Notes under the pieces: generated by a model
Told to the model about the DNA's origin: nothing
Seen by the model: the letters and a program-made list of their open reading frames with translations, nothing else
Databases searched by the model: none
Part shown: one piece after another, positions 1 through 10,560 of the stretch
Layout: every line of letters begins with the position of its first letter
How positions within the stretch are numbered: the first letter of the stretch is position 1
NCBI GenBank assembly: GCA_950097015.1
Contig: CATNEN010000005.1
Location: 806,001-870,000 of the forward strand
Direction of reading: 5' to 3'
Source: Macrostomum hystrix
Taxonomy: Eukaryota > Platyhelminthes > Macrostomidae
DNA length: 64,000 nucleotides
Position numbers and translations under genes: made by a program

Positions 1-295
1 CGGAGAGAAGGCTTGGGGGCTTGTCGTGCAATTTACGCCCTTGAGGACCAACCTCCAAGGCGCAGTGAAGTGTACACTGCCTGACGATGAGAAAGTCAGG
101 GCAGATGTACACACCTGTGTGAGCTTGCCTGCGTTCGGTATCTGTGTGCGTGTGTGCTCAGGAGTCAGCGAAATGGGCAGACTTGCCTCCTCGCTGGCTG
201 CGAGTCTAGTGTCACCAAATTATGTGTCATTGCCCGCAGCCCTCCTGCAATTATTATTATTATTATTATTATTATTAAGCCTCCTCGTTGAATGA
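1..295 (+). repeat. SINE family B copy, 5' truncated by the window edge
   Basis: The body matches the complete family B copy at 50791-51165: the segments GGGGGCTTGTCGTGCAATTT, CTGCCTGACGATGAGAAAGT, GTGTGCTCAGGAGTCAGCGA and GGTCTAGTGTCACCAAAT occur in the same order. It ends in an (ATT)n tail at about 249-277. The tRNA-like head lies outside the window. Confidence 0.75.
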
Positions 296-381
296 CGGTT
301 TACAATGGACTTGTTTCTGTCGTTCAGCTCTTGAACTTGAGTCACAAGTGCCTTAATTTTCTGTCCTCATCTATACTATTA

Positions 382-1178
382 TGTCAACTGGGGGATCATT
401 GTCAACTGGGGGATCATTGTCAACTGGGGGATCATTGGCAACTGGGGGATCATCGTCAACTGGGTGATCATTGTCAACTGGGGGATCATTGTCAACTGGG
501 GGATCATTGTCAACTTGGGGATCATCATCAACTGGAGGATCAGTGTTAACTGGGTGATCATCATCAACTGGGTGATCATCATCAACTTGGGGATCAACTT
601 GTTAACTGGGTGATCATCATCAACTGGGTGATCATTATCAACTGGGGGATCATTGTAAACTGGGGGATCATTGTAAACTGGGGGATCATTGTCAACTGGA
701 GGATCATTGTAAACTGGGGGATCATTGTCAACTGGAGGATCATAGTCAACTGGGGGATCATTGTCAACTGGGGGATCATTGGCAACTGGGGGATCATTAT
801 CAACTGGGGGATCATTGTAAACTGGGGGATCATTGTAAACTGGGGGATCATTGTCAACTGGAGGATCATAGTCAACTGGGGGATCATTGTCAACTGGGGG
901 ATCATTGGCAACTGGAGGATTATCGTCAACTGGGTGATCATTGTCAACTGGGGGATCATTGTCAACTGGGGGATTATTGTCAACTTGGGGATCATCATCA
1001 ACTGGGGGATCAGTGTTAGCTGGGTGATCATCATCAACTGGGTGATCATCATCAACTGGGGGATCATTGTCAACTGGGCGATCATAGTCAACTGGGGGAT
1101 CATTGTCAACTGGGGATCATTGGCAACTGGAGGATTATCGTCAACTGGGTGATCATTGTCAACTGGGTGATCATTGTA
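382..1178. repeat. Minisatellite 1, 18-bp unit
   Basis: About 44 tandem copies of an 18-bp unit, GGGGGATCATTGTCAACT, with variants GGTGATCATCATCAACT and GAGGATTATCGTCAACT. Because 18 is a multiple of three the array stays open in several frames on both strands, but the predicted peptides are pure hexapeptide repeats and are not taken as genes. Variant units alternate in blocks, which suggests block duplication. Confidence 0.95.
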
Positions 1179-1189
1179 GCTTAAAAAAG

Positions 1190-2040
1190 CAGAAAAATAC
1201 CGCTGCTAAAAAGTATATACAAGACGAATTAAAAATATTTCTGCTCCCCGAAGGGGGGCAAAACTTGCTAGTCTATACTATTATTCAAAGTGATAGGATA
1301 AGATTATTTTGAAATGTGAGAGACGGCGAGCATAATTACGTTAATTGCAATGAGGGCATACACATTGTTTGACCATATTGTATTGATCACATTGCTAAAT
1401 AGGCATTGGGTATTTGAAATACCCCGTCTTTCTACTGCTAACTAGCTCACTTAAAATCACTATTGCACTTTCAGCCACACAACCCCAAGCACTGGTATTT
1501 GAGTCACTGCATGGCTTGAAAAAAGAAGCAACTGTCCAGAGATCACGATAAAAGAGTCGAAACTATATAGAAATAATGATGCAACGAGTAGAATAGATAG
1601 AGATTTGATTTCAAATTCGATTTGATAAAAATGCATTAGCGGATTTGAAAGTCGCGCAAGTTCGTAACAAACAGCCAAAGAAACGGTTGTGTAGGTACAA
1701 TTAGCTGCAATGCGTTTTGCATTCGTCACTGCCGGTAATGCTCTCTCTCTCTTTCTCTCTTTCTCTCCGTTTCCTTTTCCGGCTTGCAATGTGTGGGACC
1801 ACAATCATATAACCTCGTATCTACGGCTGAGTGTTCCTCGGCGCGAATTCGAAAGTCACTTGCCGGATTTTTTTCACTCCTTACCCAGCTGCCCGCGCCT
1901 CCAGTGTTTCTCTCTCTTCGTCGTGCCAATTTCGGATTGGCTAGTGCCTCTTTCTCCCTCTCTCTCTCTGAGCGTTTCTCCGCCTCGTGATTGGTCATCT
2001 GCCTAGTCACTACGCGTCCTGGCACAGTAACGATAAATTT
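1190..2040. other. Intergenic stretch without a recognised gene
   Basis: No supported gene. It contains pyrimidine-rich tracts (CTCTCTCTCTTTCTCTCTTT at about 1741 and another near 1905-1980). Open frames here are low-complexity Ser/Arg/Glu strings produced by these tracts. Confidence 0.5.
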
Positions 2041-2043
2041 TAC

Positions 2044-2085
2044 GCCTTAAAGATGGTCTCTTACTGCGAAAACTCAATTTATTGC
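2044..2085 (+). ncRNA. Spliced-leader-like sequence, probably a degenerate SL RNA copy
   Basis: The segments GGTCTCTTACTGCGAA and ACTCAATTTATTGC closely match the trans-spliced leader of Macrostomum lignano as I remember it, with one substitution between them, and the preceding GCCTTAAAGAT also aligns with one or two changes. The leader normally ends in TTGCATG followed by a GT donor. Here it reads TTGCTCACG, so the donor is missing and this copy is probably not a functional SL gene. The identification rests on memory of the published leader. Alternatives are a diverged leader of a related species or a retroposed fragment. Confidence 0.5.
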
Positions 2086-2943
2086 TCACGAGAGTTTCCT
2101 TCGATTTGTAATTAGCTGGCCGTGTCAAAATTTCAAAAGTGCTACCGTCGAAATAGGACAAGTATTGTATCTAACACCAAAGCTTTAACAAAATTGGGCG
2201 GCTTGTGATCAGAATCACAACCACGGTACAAGTACAGATTTTCATAAAAAATTCGAAATATTGCGCAACAGAGTCAAGAAGAAAAAGCAGCATACACGAA
2301 GCTAAAGCACTAAATAGATGAATGATTATGATACGAGCGTACCTAGCTCGTAGTTAGCCGATTTTTTTGAAATAGCTTTTGGATGCGTTCTTGCTAATTA
2401 CGAGTATTACGAGTACGATTACGACGCAGTATTTCTGCTTCTCTTCTACTTTAATAGAGACAGTTAATTCAGTTATTGCTGGATACAACAATAAATAACC
2501 TAACCTAAGGATGGACAAAATTGTTCCTACAAAAAAGTAAGTAAAAACTAACTATAACATGTACAGCATCGCAAGCTCCTTTTGCTGTAAAGTATATCGC
2601 AAAGATTGCTTCCTCAAGCATATTTAGCTTTCTTTGTATCTCTCATTGATCATTGTCACCGAAATTTAATTGAACTTTCAGGACTTTGTATTCCAAACGA
2701 AAAAACTGCTCTAGATGCGCGATGCAATTTGTTCACCAAGAATATTGTCATACCAGGATACAACCGTAGACACAAATGCTTAAGTCAAAGCTAATATTTT
2801 AGTGACTGACGAATGATAAGAGAAAAAATAATTTCTTTGTTAAAGTGTGGGAGAAAACATAAGGGAAATCAATAACTTTAAATCCGTTTCATCCTAAGCT
2901 TCGTAGTCAGTGCTCAACTGGCTCAGTAGTTAAAGCTGGCTTT
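2086..2943. other. AT-rich intergenic DNA
   Basis: About 850 bp between the SL-like sequence and the first LamG gene. I see no coding signal, repeat array or structural RNA. It includes the 3' flank of the minus-strand gene that ends at 2944. Confidence 0.5.
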
Positions 2944-3864
2944 TTAGCAGATCTGAAGCAAGAGGTCGACATCAGCGCTGCTCAGAGCTCTCTGAGACAC
3001 TCCGAAGCATTTCATGCAGCCCTGAAAAACTCGGTTGTGCGGTGCTGAGCGAGTGGTCGCTCCGATCTGCACCAAGTTGCCAAAGTTCGCACAGGATGTC
3101 ACGGCCACTGCAGTGCCACTGCTGGCCAGAGTTCCGTTCACGTAGATCCAGAAGGCCGGCGTGTTTCTATTGTACACTGCAGCGATGTGAGTCCAACCGC
3201 TGGCCGTGTCAGTGGGTCCTGGCACTGTGAGATGGGACCGTGGAGATTCAACTGTGAAATCAATATTAGTGCTAGCAGGATACAACCAGAGTCGAGTGTA
3301 CATATTTGACTCGACCAGGCCTTCGAAAAGAGGCATGGCGCCTCGAGGTTGGTTCGACACCTTCACCCACACAGAGAACGTGAAGCTCGTGAGACACTCT
3401 GAAGCCAGCTGGTCGATGTTGAATCGCTCATTCACACCGAACTGACCAGTGAAGTTGACCGCACTGTCCGTGTACTGCATGGCCATGTTCTCCTTCAGGT
3501 CGAGATGGCCGCTGTTCGAGGCCACATTGCGGCTGCGAGTGGCGTTGCTCATGGGCCAGAAGGCGACAAGGCTGAGCTGACGCAGGACGCTCCACACCTC
3601 GCAGTCGGTGTCGTTCGAGAGTCGCACAGTTTGCACGCTGTCCGACACGTTGCAGACGCCTGTGCGGTAGCTCCAGCCGATGCAGAGACGGAGCTGAGAG
3701 CACAGGAAGGCGCACGAGCGAGCGCTTGAGGCCGTCAGCAGGTGTTGGGGAGTCTGAGCGACCACACAGCCACCGACTGACATTTCGTGGTTTCGACTTG
3801 CACTCTGCCTAAAAGCTATCATTTGTAGAACAGTGAAATGCCAAATGAATGTATGGCATTTCAT
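2944..3864 (-). CDS. Secreted PAN-like plus LamG-like domain protein, paralogue 1
   Basis: Intronless gene of 306 residues. Residues 1-25 are a weak, atypical signal peptide: the copy lacks the CAGQTKHEMS junction of its paralogues. Residues about 30-91 form a Cys-rich PAN/Apple-like module with Cys at 33, 51, 55, 61, 71 and 88. Residues about 97-300 form a concanavalin-A-like LamG jellyroll, with LVAFWPM, FTFSVWVKV, GWTHIAAVYN, YVNGTL and VQIGA strands and a conserved C-terminal Cys. Sequons NVSD, NDTD, NATR, NFTG and NGTL predict N-glycosylation. Related folds bind glycans or matrix partners; the ligand is unknown. It is the leftmost of five same-strand copies whose first halves are nearly identical. 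A TATA box lies at 3955-3962 and a CCAAT box at 3984-3988. Domain calls are by pattern, not by search. Confidence 0.8.
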   Translation of the reverse strand: MKCHTFIWHFTVLQMIAFRQSASRNHEMSVGGCVVAQTPQHLLTASSARSCAFLCSQLRLCIGWSYRTGVCNVSDSVQTVRLSNDTDCEVWSVLRQLSLVAFWPMSNATRSRNVASNSGHLDLKENMAMQYTDSAVNFTGQFGVNERFNIDQLASECLTSFTFSVWVKVSNQPRGAMPLFEGLVESNMYTRLWLYPASTNIDFTVESPRSHLTVPGPTDTASGWTHIAAVYNRNTPAFWIYVNGTLASSGTAVAVTSCANFGNLVQIGATTRSAPHNRVFQGCMKCFGVSQRALSSADVDLLLQIC

Positions 3865-3954
3865 TTTTCTCTTAGCTATAGCTACTTCTTAGATGGAGTT
3901 AGTTCAGATAACGCTTTCAGAAGCATCAGAAATATTTTACTGTTTGAGCACCTT

Positions 3955-3988
3955 TATTTATACACTTCAGTCTAAAAAGCAAACCAAT
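3955..3988 (-). promoter_or_regulatory. Core promoter of LamG paralogue 1 (TATA plus inverted CCAAT)
   Basis: On the minus strand TATAAATA occurs at 3962-3955 and CTGATTGGTTTGCTTTTT just upstream, with the CCAAT core at 3984-3988. The block ATTGGTT-N-GCTTTTT recurs 90-130 bp upstream of the start codons of paralogues 3 and 5, and the CCAAT core also in front of paralogue 4, which supports a shared promoter element. Confidence 0.5.
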
Positions 3989-5980
3989 CAGGAACCCGAT
4001 GAGTTGATGTTGAGGAAGGAACTCATGTAATGCTGTTATAGTGTCAACTCGAGTGCTTCTGTGTTAAGAAACATTTTCTTAGTTTTTGGGCCTGTGCATT
4101 GCCAATCAATTTTGTACGTTCCAAGGTTATTAGTGGCTCTGAGACTGAGTTGCTTGCTTGCTTGCTTGTCTGGTGTGCGCCTTCAGGCTGCCAATGAGAG
4201 TCAATAATTGCGTAGCCGGTAGCCAGCAAGACTGCAAGAGCTATAAATCTGCAATGGATGTTTGATGTCAGACAAACATGCTGTCTAGCACAGGTACGAT
4301 TTGAACTGTCTCCGCCCTACATAGGATTTTAGAGCTCTGCTGTGAATGCACTAAATGGTGCGCTTAGCAAATGCACTTATTGCTTACTAAAGCTGCTTTA
4401 TATTTCCAGTCTCAAGTACCAGTACCAGTAGAAGGACAGGAAACTTCGCTACATCGAAAAAGTTGAAAAGTTGAAAACGCCCGTAGTGTATATTTGTGAA
4501 AAACCAGCCTCCTAAAAAGTTTCTAAGAAACGTAGTTTTCCGTCCTTCTACTCCTAGTGGCTCATTGTACAGCATATGCTCAGCTTCCTTGCATTAAATG
4601 GGAATTTAATTTCTACGACTCTAATACGAGTATTACCGTGTAAAGCTAAAATTCACAGCTTTGTCGAATTTACAACTTCTGAATTATAAGAACACAGAAG
4701 CCTATGTGTTAACTTTGAAATAAAGTTAAATATTTTTAATCTATTAAATCTGTTCCCCTTATAACTCTCGATAGCTGGTTTAATGAAACAGCATTAGCTG
4801 GTTGTGCTGTCTATATAGCAGGTTCTACCTTTTCACAACCCTGGCCTTTTCCCCTTGGTCCCTGCATGGGATCATGGCCACTCAGTCACACCCAAAGCTA
4901 CCTGCAATACCATCAGAGGTGGAGAAGTTACGGAGGGATGAGGCCCAGTTTCCCATTTCTATCCCCTGGGAGCCGGTACCGCCTACAGGAGCGTTAGGCT
5001 TAAGAATTGCGACATCAGGCATGGCTACTGCGAGGGTGGGGGTGTTCAGCCTTCGCGGTCTCTGGATTTTGAACGAGTGTTAGATAAGTAGTTGTATGGG
5101 CTTTCAATTTCAATTATCTTATTATGGACGGTATCAAAATAAGGAAAAGCGTGGTAGTGAAACATAGAGGAGGTTCGTGATCGTGCAATCACAGATTGCT
5201 TATCTTTATAGTTGTTTGAATGGAACAAAGAACTGGAACAAAGATCTGGAACAAAGAACATTTAGGAAATAGCCAATGCGGGAATTCAACTTTGCTGTAT
5301 TTGGATATGTATAACTCAGATATATTACAGGCCCTAATATGTACTTTTAAAAATATAAACTTGCAGCGCTCGGCAGGAAAAGTCAGCTCGCTTACCTTTG
5401 TTCTCACAGTTTGCCGAAACATGCCAGGCTACCAGTGTGAGATCACGTGAGAACTGCTTTGTAACGTCAATTTATGTTGATCTAACAGCAGATCTAAATA
5501 TTAATCTGTCAAAAAATGATAACAATGATAAAGTTCGCGCGGGCTGCTGGACACAAACGCACACCAGCCAGCGAGAAGGCAAGTCGACCCATAGCACTGA
5601 AAATTGAGCACACAAGCACACAGGTACATTCGCAGGGGTGCACACTCACACATTTATGTACATCTTCTCGCCGTGCATGTGTACAATCTCAATGCATCTT
5701 GGAGTTTGGCCCTAATGTCGGTCATAAATTTTACGACAAGCCACCAAGCCTGTTGTCTGAAGAAAATGAGAGTTTGCCCACTAATTTCTCGTATCAAAAA
5801 CTCCACTGAATCAATTCAACTACGAAGGAGCGGGTGTGGGTATCTGCCCTTATTTATTTAAACAGTGTTCTGACAAGCAACCCAACTCCGCCGCGACCTC
5901 TGCTGTCTGCAGCGTCCAGCCAGCTCCAGATCCTCACGATGAAGGCCTGGCTCAGCAGTTATTGATAGTTGGATCGGAGT
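3989..5980. other. Intergenic stretch without a supported gene
   Basis: About 2 kb. A short open frame at 4802-5083 (plus) has a plausible non-repetitive composition but no recognised domain, start context or splice signals, so it is not called. The rest is AT-rich and featureless to me. Confidence 0.4.
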
Positions 5981-6183
5981 GACGCACAGAAGTAAGGATG
6001 ACGCACAGAAGTAAGGATGACGCACAGAAGTAAGGATGACGCACAGAAGTAAGGATGACGCATAGAAGTAAGGATGACGCACAGAAGTAAGGATGACGCA
6101 AAGAAGTAAGGATGACGCACAGAAGTAAGGATGACGCACAGAAGTAAGGATGACGCACAGAAGTAAGGATGACGCACAGAAGT
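5979..6183. repeat. Minisatellite 2, 19-bp unit
   Basis: About 11 tandem copies of GACGCACAGAAGTAAGGAT. The GACGCACAGAA core recurs in minisatellite 4, 10 kb away. Long minus-strand reading frames are repeat artefacts. Confidence 0.95.
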
Positions 6184-6600
6184 GTTTCAGTGGAGTCAGG
6201 ATTCGCACCACCGACTTTCAGAAGTTGTGAGACCACGCTCTAACGACTTGCCATACCCCCATAATATATACCGTATACATGTTCGTAAATTACCTGTTGT
6301 CTGCAGAACCTTGTTGTCTGTTGTCACACATAACCATTAGATGGTTCATTAAACGCAAATGGTCAACGCAGTTATTTCATATTTCTACCACTCAGCCAAA
6401 AATTAATTTGATTATTTACGGTCAAAAATATTTCAAGCCATAAGAATATATTTGGAGAAAAGCTGGGAAAAAATAAATGTATATAAAACATCCACATACC
6501 CTTTCAGACTGAACTGAATATCTAGTTGACTTAGTTTGTTATTGCAGGTGAAACAAGCAAAATTGCATGCAATTAGAGGAAAGGCTCGGCTAAAAAGCTG
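6184..6600. other. Intergenic DNA
   Basis: AT-rich, no gene or repeat recognised. It holds the 3' flank of LamG paralogue 2. Confidence 0.4.
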
Positions 6601-6605
6601 CTTTA

Positions 6606-7520
6606 TTAGCAGATCTGAAGCAAGAGAGCCACTTCAGCGCTGCTCAGAGCTCTCTGAGACACTCCGAAGCATTTCATGAAGCCCTGGAACACTCGGTTGT
6701 GCGTGGCGGAGCGAGTGATCGCTCCGATCTGCACCATGTTGCCAAAGTTCGCACAGGATGTCACGGCGACTGCAGTGCCACTGGTAGCCAGAGTTCCGTT
6801 CACGAAGATCCAGAAGGCCGGCGTGTTTCTATTGTACACTGCAGCGATGTGAGTCCAACCGCTGGCCGTGTCAGTGGGTCCTGGCACTGTTAGCTGGGAC
6901 AGAGGAGACTCAACTGAGAACTCAATATTAGTGCTAGCAGGAAACAGCCAGAGTCGAGTGAAGTATCCAGTTGGCATCGTTAGGCCTTCAAACAGAGGCA
7001 TGCTGCCTCGAGGTTGGTTCGACACCTTCACCCACACAGAGAACGTGAAGCTCGTGAGACACTCTGAAGCCAGCTGGTCGATGTTGAATCGCTCATTCAC
7101 ATCGAACTGACCAGTGAAGTTGACCGCACTGTCCGTGTACTGCATGGCCATGTTCTCCTTCAGGTCGAGATGGCCGCTGTTCGAGGCCACATTGCGGCTG
7201 CGAGTGGCGTTGCTCATGGGCCAGAAGGCGACGAGGCTGAGCTGACGCAGGACGCTCCACATCTCGCAGTCGGTGTCGTTCGAGAGTCGCACAGTTTGCA
7301 CGCTGTCCGACACGTTGCAGACGCCTGTGCGGTAGCTCCAGCCGATGCAGAGACGGAGCTGAGAGCAGAGGAAGGCGCACGAGCGAGCGCTTGAGGCCGT
7401 CAGCAGGTGTTGGGGAGTCTGAGCGACCACGCAGCCTCCGAGCGACATTTCGTGCTTGGTCTGACCTGCACACTGGCCGAAGATTTGAAAACTTAGTAGA
7501 GCCATATAAAGGTTAATCAT
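6606..7520 (-). CDS. Secreted PAN-like plus LamG-like domain protein, paralogue 2
   Basis: Intronless, 304 residues, starting at an ATG followed by a clear hydrophobic signal peptide (MALLSFQIFGQCAG). Domain order, cysteines and five N-glycosylation sequons match paralogue 1. The first 175 residues are almost identical to the other copies, while the loop after VKVSNQPRG differs (TMPTGYFTRLWLFPAS). The stop codon TAA is immediately followed by TAAAGC, so a poly(A) signal AATAAA (minus strand of 6602-6607) overlaps the stop. The promoter CCAAT box is degraded here (CCAGTCAGGAGCTC at 7666-7679). Paralogues 2 and 4 also share upstream flank (TTAGAACCGTTCC), so they are probably the most recent duplicates. 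Confidence 0.85.
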   Translation of the reverse strand: MINLYMALLSFQIFGQCAGQTKHEMSLGGCVVAQTPQHLLTASSARSCAFLCSQLRLCIGWSYRTGVCNVSDSVQTVRLSNDTDCEMWSVLRQLSLVAFWPMSNATRSRNVASNSGHLDLKENMAMQYTDSAVNFTGQFDVNERFNIDQLASECLTSFTFSVWVKVSNQPRGSMPLFEGLTMPTGYFTRLWLFPASTNIEFSVESPLSQLTVPGPTDTASGWTHIAAVYNRNTPAFWIFVNGTLATSGTAVAVTSCANFGNMVQIGAITRSATHNRVFQGFMKCFGVSQRALSSAEVALLLQIC

Positions 7521-8370
7521 TTTACTGCTTTTCCAAAATTGTCTTAAATTTTGCTTTCACAAAAGAGACCGATGTTCTGTTGCTAGTATACTTAACCTGA
7601 GTTTGTTATGAAATATTTGTATATTTGAAAATGGCTCGTCGGCATATGGTTCGTCTTTTAGTAGGACCAGTCAGGAGCTCTGCCTCATGAGTGCACTTTG
7701 AGTTTCATTGTCACACTCGTACATATGCATTCAGTTCAGTGTTTGCTTTCTGCTTGTACGTTGGGCAGTGACAATACGAATTTGAGATAGATTCCACTAA
7801 AAGTGTATTATAACACGCTTAGAACCGTTCCACTGCGGCACGATAAGTTGAGGGCAGAGGGCAGAGAGTTCTGCAGAAGCTGAATTATTAATCGATTTAT
7901 TAACCCATTGTGTTTGTGCCTCTCTGTTGACTGCTTAGCAACTGTGTTTTGGCTTTGGACTAAGGTTGGGCTGAGTTTGAGTATTGATCTCTTGCGTTTT
8001 TTTTATATTTACCCTGTACTAGCCGATAGTGACTTACGTACTTTACTTTCTTTTAATAGCTTCTCTTAAAAGATTCGTCGGAAGTTGAGAGAGCTGTAAT
8101 CTCACACATAATCTAATTTTAATTATAATAAGCTCGTATGCATAATTCTAATCTGCTTTTAAGGCACAACTTATAGCTTTGACCATGCTCCAGTTAGCTT
8201 TCCGTATTTTTTTGGGTTGAATATAACCTTTTTATTTTTGGTTCACAGTCGAATTATTCAGAATCTAGCGGTAGGAAGCTCAGGTGTCCTCTAAAGTGCA
8301 AGCGTTTCACAACTATAAATTAAGACGCCTGTCAGATTCAGAGTGTCAATGTACCAAGTCTGGGTTTTAA
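7521..8370. other. Upstream flank of LamG paralogue 2
   Basis: No gene seen. Words such as TTAGAACCGTTCC and GACTGCTTAGCA recur in the same order upstream of paralogue 4 (about 18460-18590), which shows that the duplication unit extended well beyond the coding sequence. Confidence 0.5.
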
Positions 8371-8379
8371 TTATTCGCT

Positions 8380-9100
8380 CCTCGAGCCTACCGAATTGCT
8401 TCTGTTGGTTCTACGACTGAGGAAATCCTTGCTGTTGCTAGCGCCCAAAATGCCAGTGTTGTCGAGTTTAGGATTGTCTCGGTGGAGAGACTTTATCGAC
8501 ATTAACGACCTAGATCTCGAGACTGCGTTAACAGTAGGATAACCAAGCCATTTTGCCACCCGTTTTTATACAAAGGGAGGATTCCCCCCTTAATGTTTCG
8601 TTGGCGCCCGAATGCTAACAGCGTTGGGTGGTGACTGATTGGTTGACAGACTAGGCGAGGGTGTCCTGCGGTTGAGCTGCGCCTAATATTCAGGCATGAT
8701 CAGTGAAATTGGAGAAATTCGCGTCAGGTGTCCATAGTGCCTAGTTCAACCTGTTGTAGTCCTTGAAGGTCCAGCAGTCCGTCTAGATAAAGGTAGGTGA
8801 CTACTGAAGACGGAGATGATGCAGGCACATTCGGGTGACATGCTGATAAAGTTTGAAGGCCTCGCAAGGCTGCACTGAGGCGCAGTGCTAATTCGTGTAC
8901 AGGGCTGTATGAAATGCCCTCTATTGGCGTGTGGAAAAATCAGACCTTCGGCGAGAACCATTGAATATCTCGACGGTTTGAAGAGCTGGCGACTTGAATC
9001 TTGTTTAGGAAGATGCGCAACAAAGTTTGGGCCAATGTTCTTGAGTTTCGTGTGCTTGCGTTGCTCCGTTCGGATGCAGCAAAAGATTTTCAAAGTGGTT
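8380..9100 (-). repeat. Dispersed repeat C, copy 1 (minus orientation)
   Basis: Two segments of this region recur in the same order, on the plus strand, at 16640-17080: one with GGAGCAACGCAAGC and CCGTCGAGATATTCAA, and one with AAAATGGCTTGGT after a G-rich tract. Translated fragments (RTEQRK and SRYS motifs) are similar between copies, so a decayed coding element is possible, but I recognise no domain. Confidence 0.5.
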
Positions 9101-9473
9101 TTATTGTTAAAATGGCTGATGGGCAGACTGATGTCTAATGCCTGCTTGAGAGCAAGTCTAAAAGCGTCTTAATAAAAAAGTTGAATCTAATAATTATAAG
9201 CACTCATATAAAGCTTACATACGTAGTTGTCTTAATTACGAGGCTGATTCAAAGAATGAAGGGTTAGGCCAAAGACCAAGGTGGTGCAATAAGTACTTCG
9301 GCTAATGCTAGTTTTGTTACTCTTAAGGCCGACGCTGCCCTTTCGAGAGTAATTCATATGTACGAGCTATGGTCCCCTGAGTCTCGACTTTTTGTAACTA
9401 ACGATCCCATGCAGCTAGTTTACACTGACACTGAGAACTGCTATGGTCCTGCACAATTCCGATTTCGCCTTGC
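9101..9473. other. Intergenic DNA
   Basis: No gene, array or RNA recognised before the hairpin at 9474. Confidence 0.35.
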
Positions 9474-9514
9474 ATGTGACGAACATTGGCCAATGGAGCC
9501 AATGTTCGTCACAT
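9474..9514. repeat. Perfect 17-bp inverted repeat
   Basis: The arms ATGTGACGAACATTGGC (9474-9490) and GCCAATGTTCGTCACAT (9498-9514) are exact reverse complements around a 7-nt loop. The hairpin sits about 95 bp before minisatellite 3. Confidence 0.8.
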
Positions 9515-9607
9515 TCTTCAAAGCGTAAATCTACATGTCTGTCATGTAAAATCCAATCCACAGTTGGATTTGATGACAGCACAATGCATACTACTACATC
9601 GCGGCAG

Positions 9608-10108
9608 TACGCTCTGCTTCAGCCTGGCACTGGTGGCGTTAGGACGCTCTGCTTCAGCCTGGCACTGGTGGCGTTAGGACGCTCTGCTTCAGCCTGGCAC
9701 TGGTGGCGTTAGGACGCTCTGCTTCAGCCTGGCACTGGTGGAGTTAGGACGCTCTGCTTCAGCCTGGCACTGGTGGAGTTAGGACGCTCTGCTTCAGCCT
9801 GGCACTGGTGGCGTTAGGACGCTCTGCTTCAGCCTGGCACTGGTGGCGTTAGGACGCTCTGCTTCAGCCTGGCACTGGTGGCGTTAGGACGCTCTGCTTC
9901 AGCCTGGCACTGGTGGCGTTAGGACGCTCTGCTTCAGCCTGGCACTGGTGGCGTTAGGAAGCTCTGCTTCAGCCTGGCACTGGTGGCGATAGGACGCTCT
10001 GCTTCAGCCTGGCACTGGTGGAGTTAGGACGCTCTGCTTCAGCCTGGCACTGGTGGAGTTAGGACGCTCTGCTTCAGTCTGGCACTGGTGGAGTTAGGAC
10101 GCTCTACA
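9608..10108. repeat. Minisatellite 3, 35-bp unit
   Basis: About 14 copies of a 35-bp unit that begins GACGCTCTGCTTCAGCCTGG and continues CACTGGTGGCGTTAG. Variation is nearly confined to the GCGTTA/GAGTTA position, so the array is very homogeneous and probably young. Confidence 0.95.
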
Positions 10109-10560
10109 CGAATGCAGCGCTTACCGGTTGGAACGCAGGATGACTTCGATTTCGGTGTATTTGCATGCAATAAATTAAGACTTCACAGGAAGAGACCGTC
10201 TTTACAAATCGAATCTTCGCCGGAGTTCGCTGGAGCGAGCCCGGTTGCCCCGGCACGGGCAGATATTGACAAACAAATAGGGCAGCAAGGGGGGCAGACA
10301 GGGGAGAATCAAGCCACCAGCGCGCAGGGAGGGGTAGGGTTGTACGCGCTGGCCGGGTGGACAGGCAAAGCCACGCAGAGCTGATTGGCGGGAGGGGCAA
10401 AGCCACGCAGGGCTGGAGTAAGGGTTGGTAGACAATTCCCGCGCCCAACCAATCAGATGGTGGCACAACGCACCCTGAGCAGGGCCGGGGGAGGAGGGTG
10501 AGGAAGGGTGGGGGGCCAGGGCCGAGCCAAACCGGCCTCAAACACAAGGGTCTTGGCGAG
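10109..10560. other. GC-rich segment without an assigned gene
   Basis: GC-rich from about 10200, unlike its AT-rich surroundings, with a 20-bp near-duplicate (GGCAAAGCCACGCAG at 10364 and 10396). Open frames exist on both strands but none shows a recognised domain. It may be a GC-rich mobile-element fragment or an unrecognised exon. Confidence 0.35.

Noticed and set aside
382-1178. Possible CRISPR array, because of regular short repeats
   Set aside because: Units are contiguous without unique spacers and the genome is eukaryotic. The same applies to all other arrays here.
4802-5083. Possible small gene of 93 residues
   Set aside because: Non-repetitive, but no recognised domain, signal, splice site or paralogue; insufficient support.
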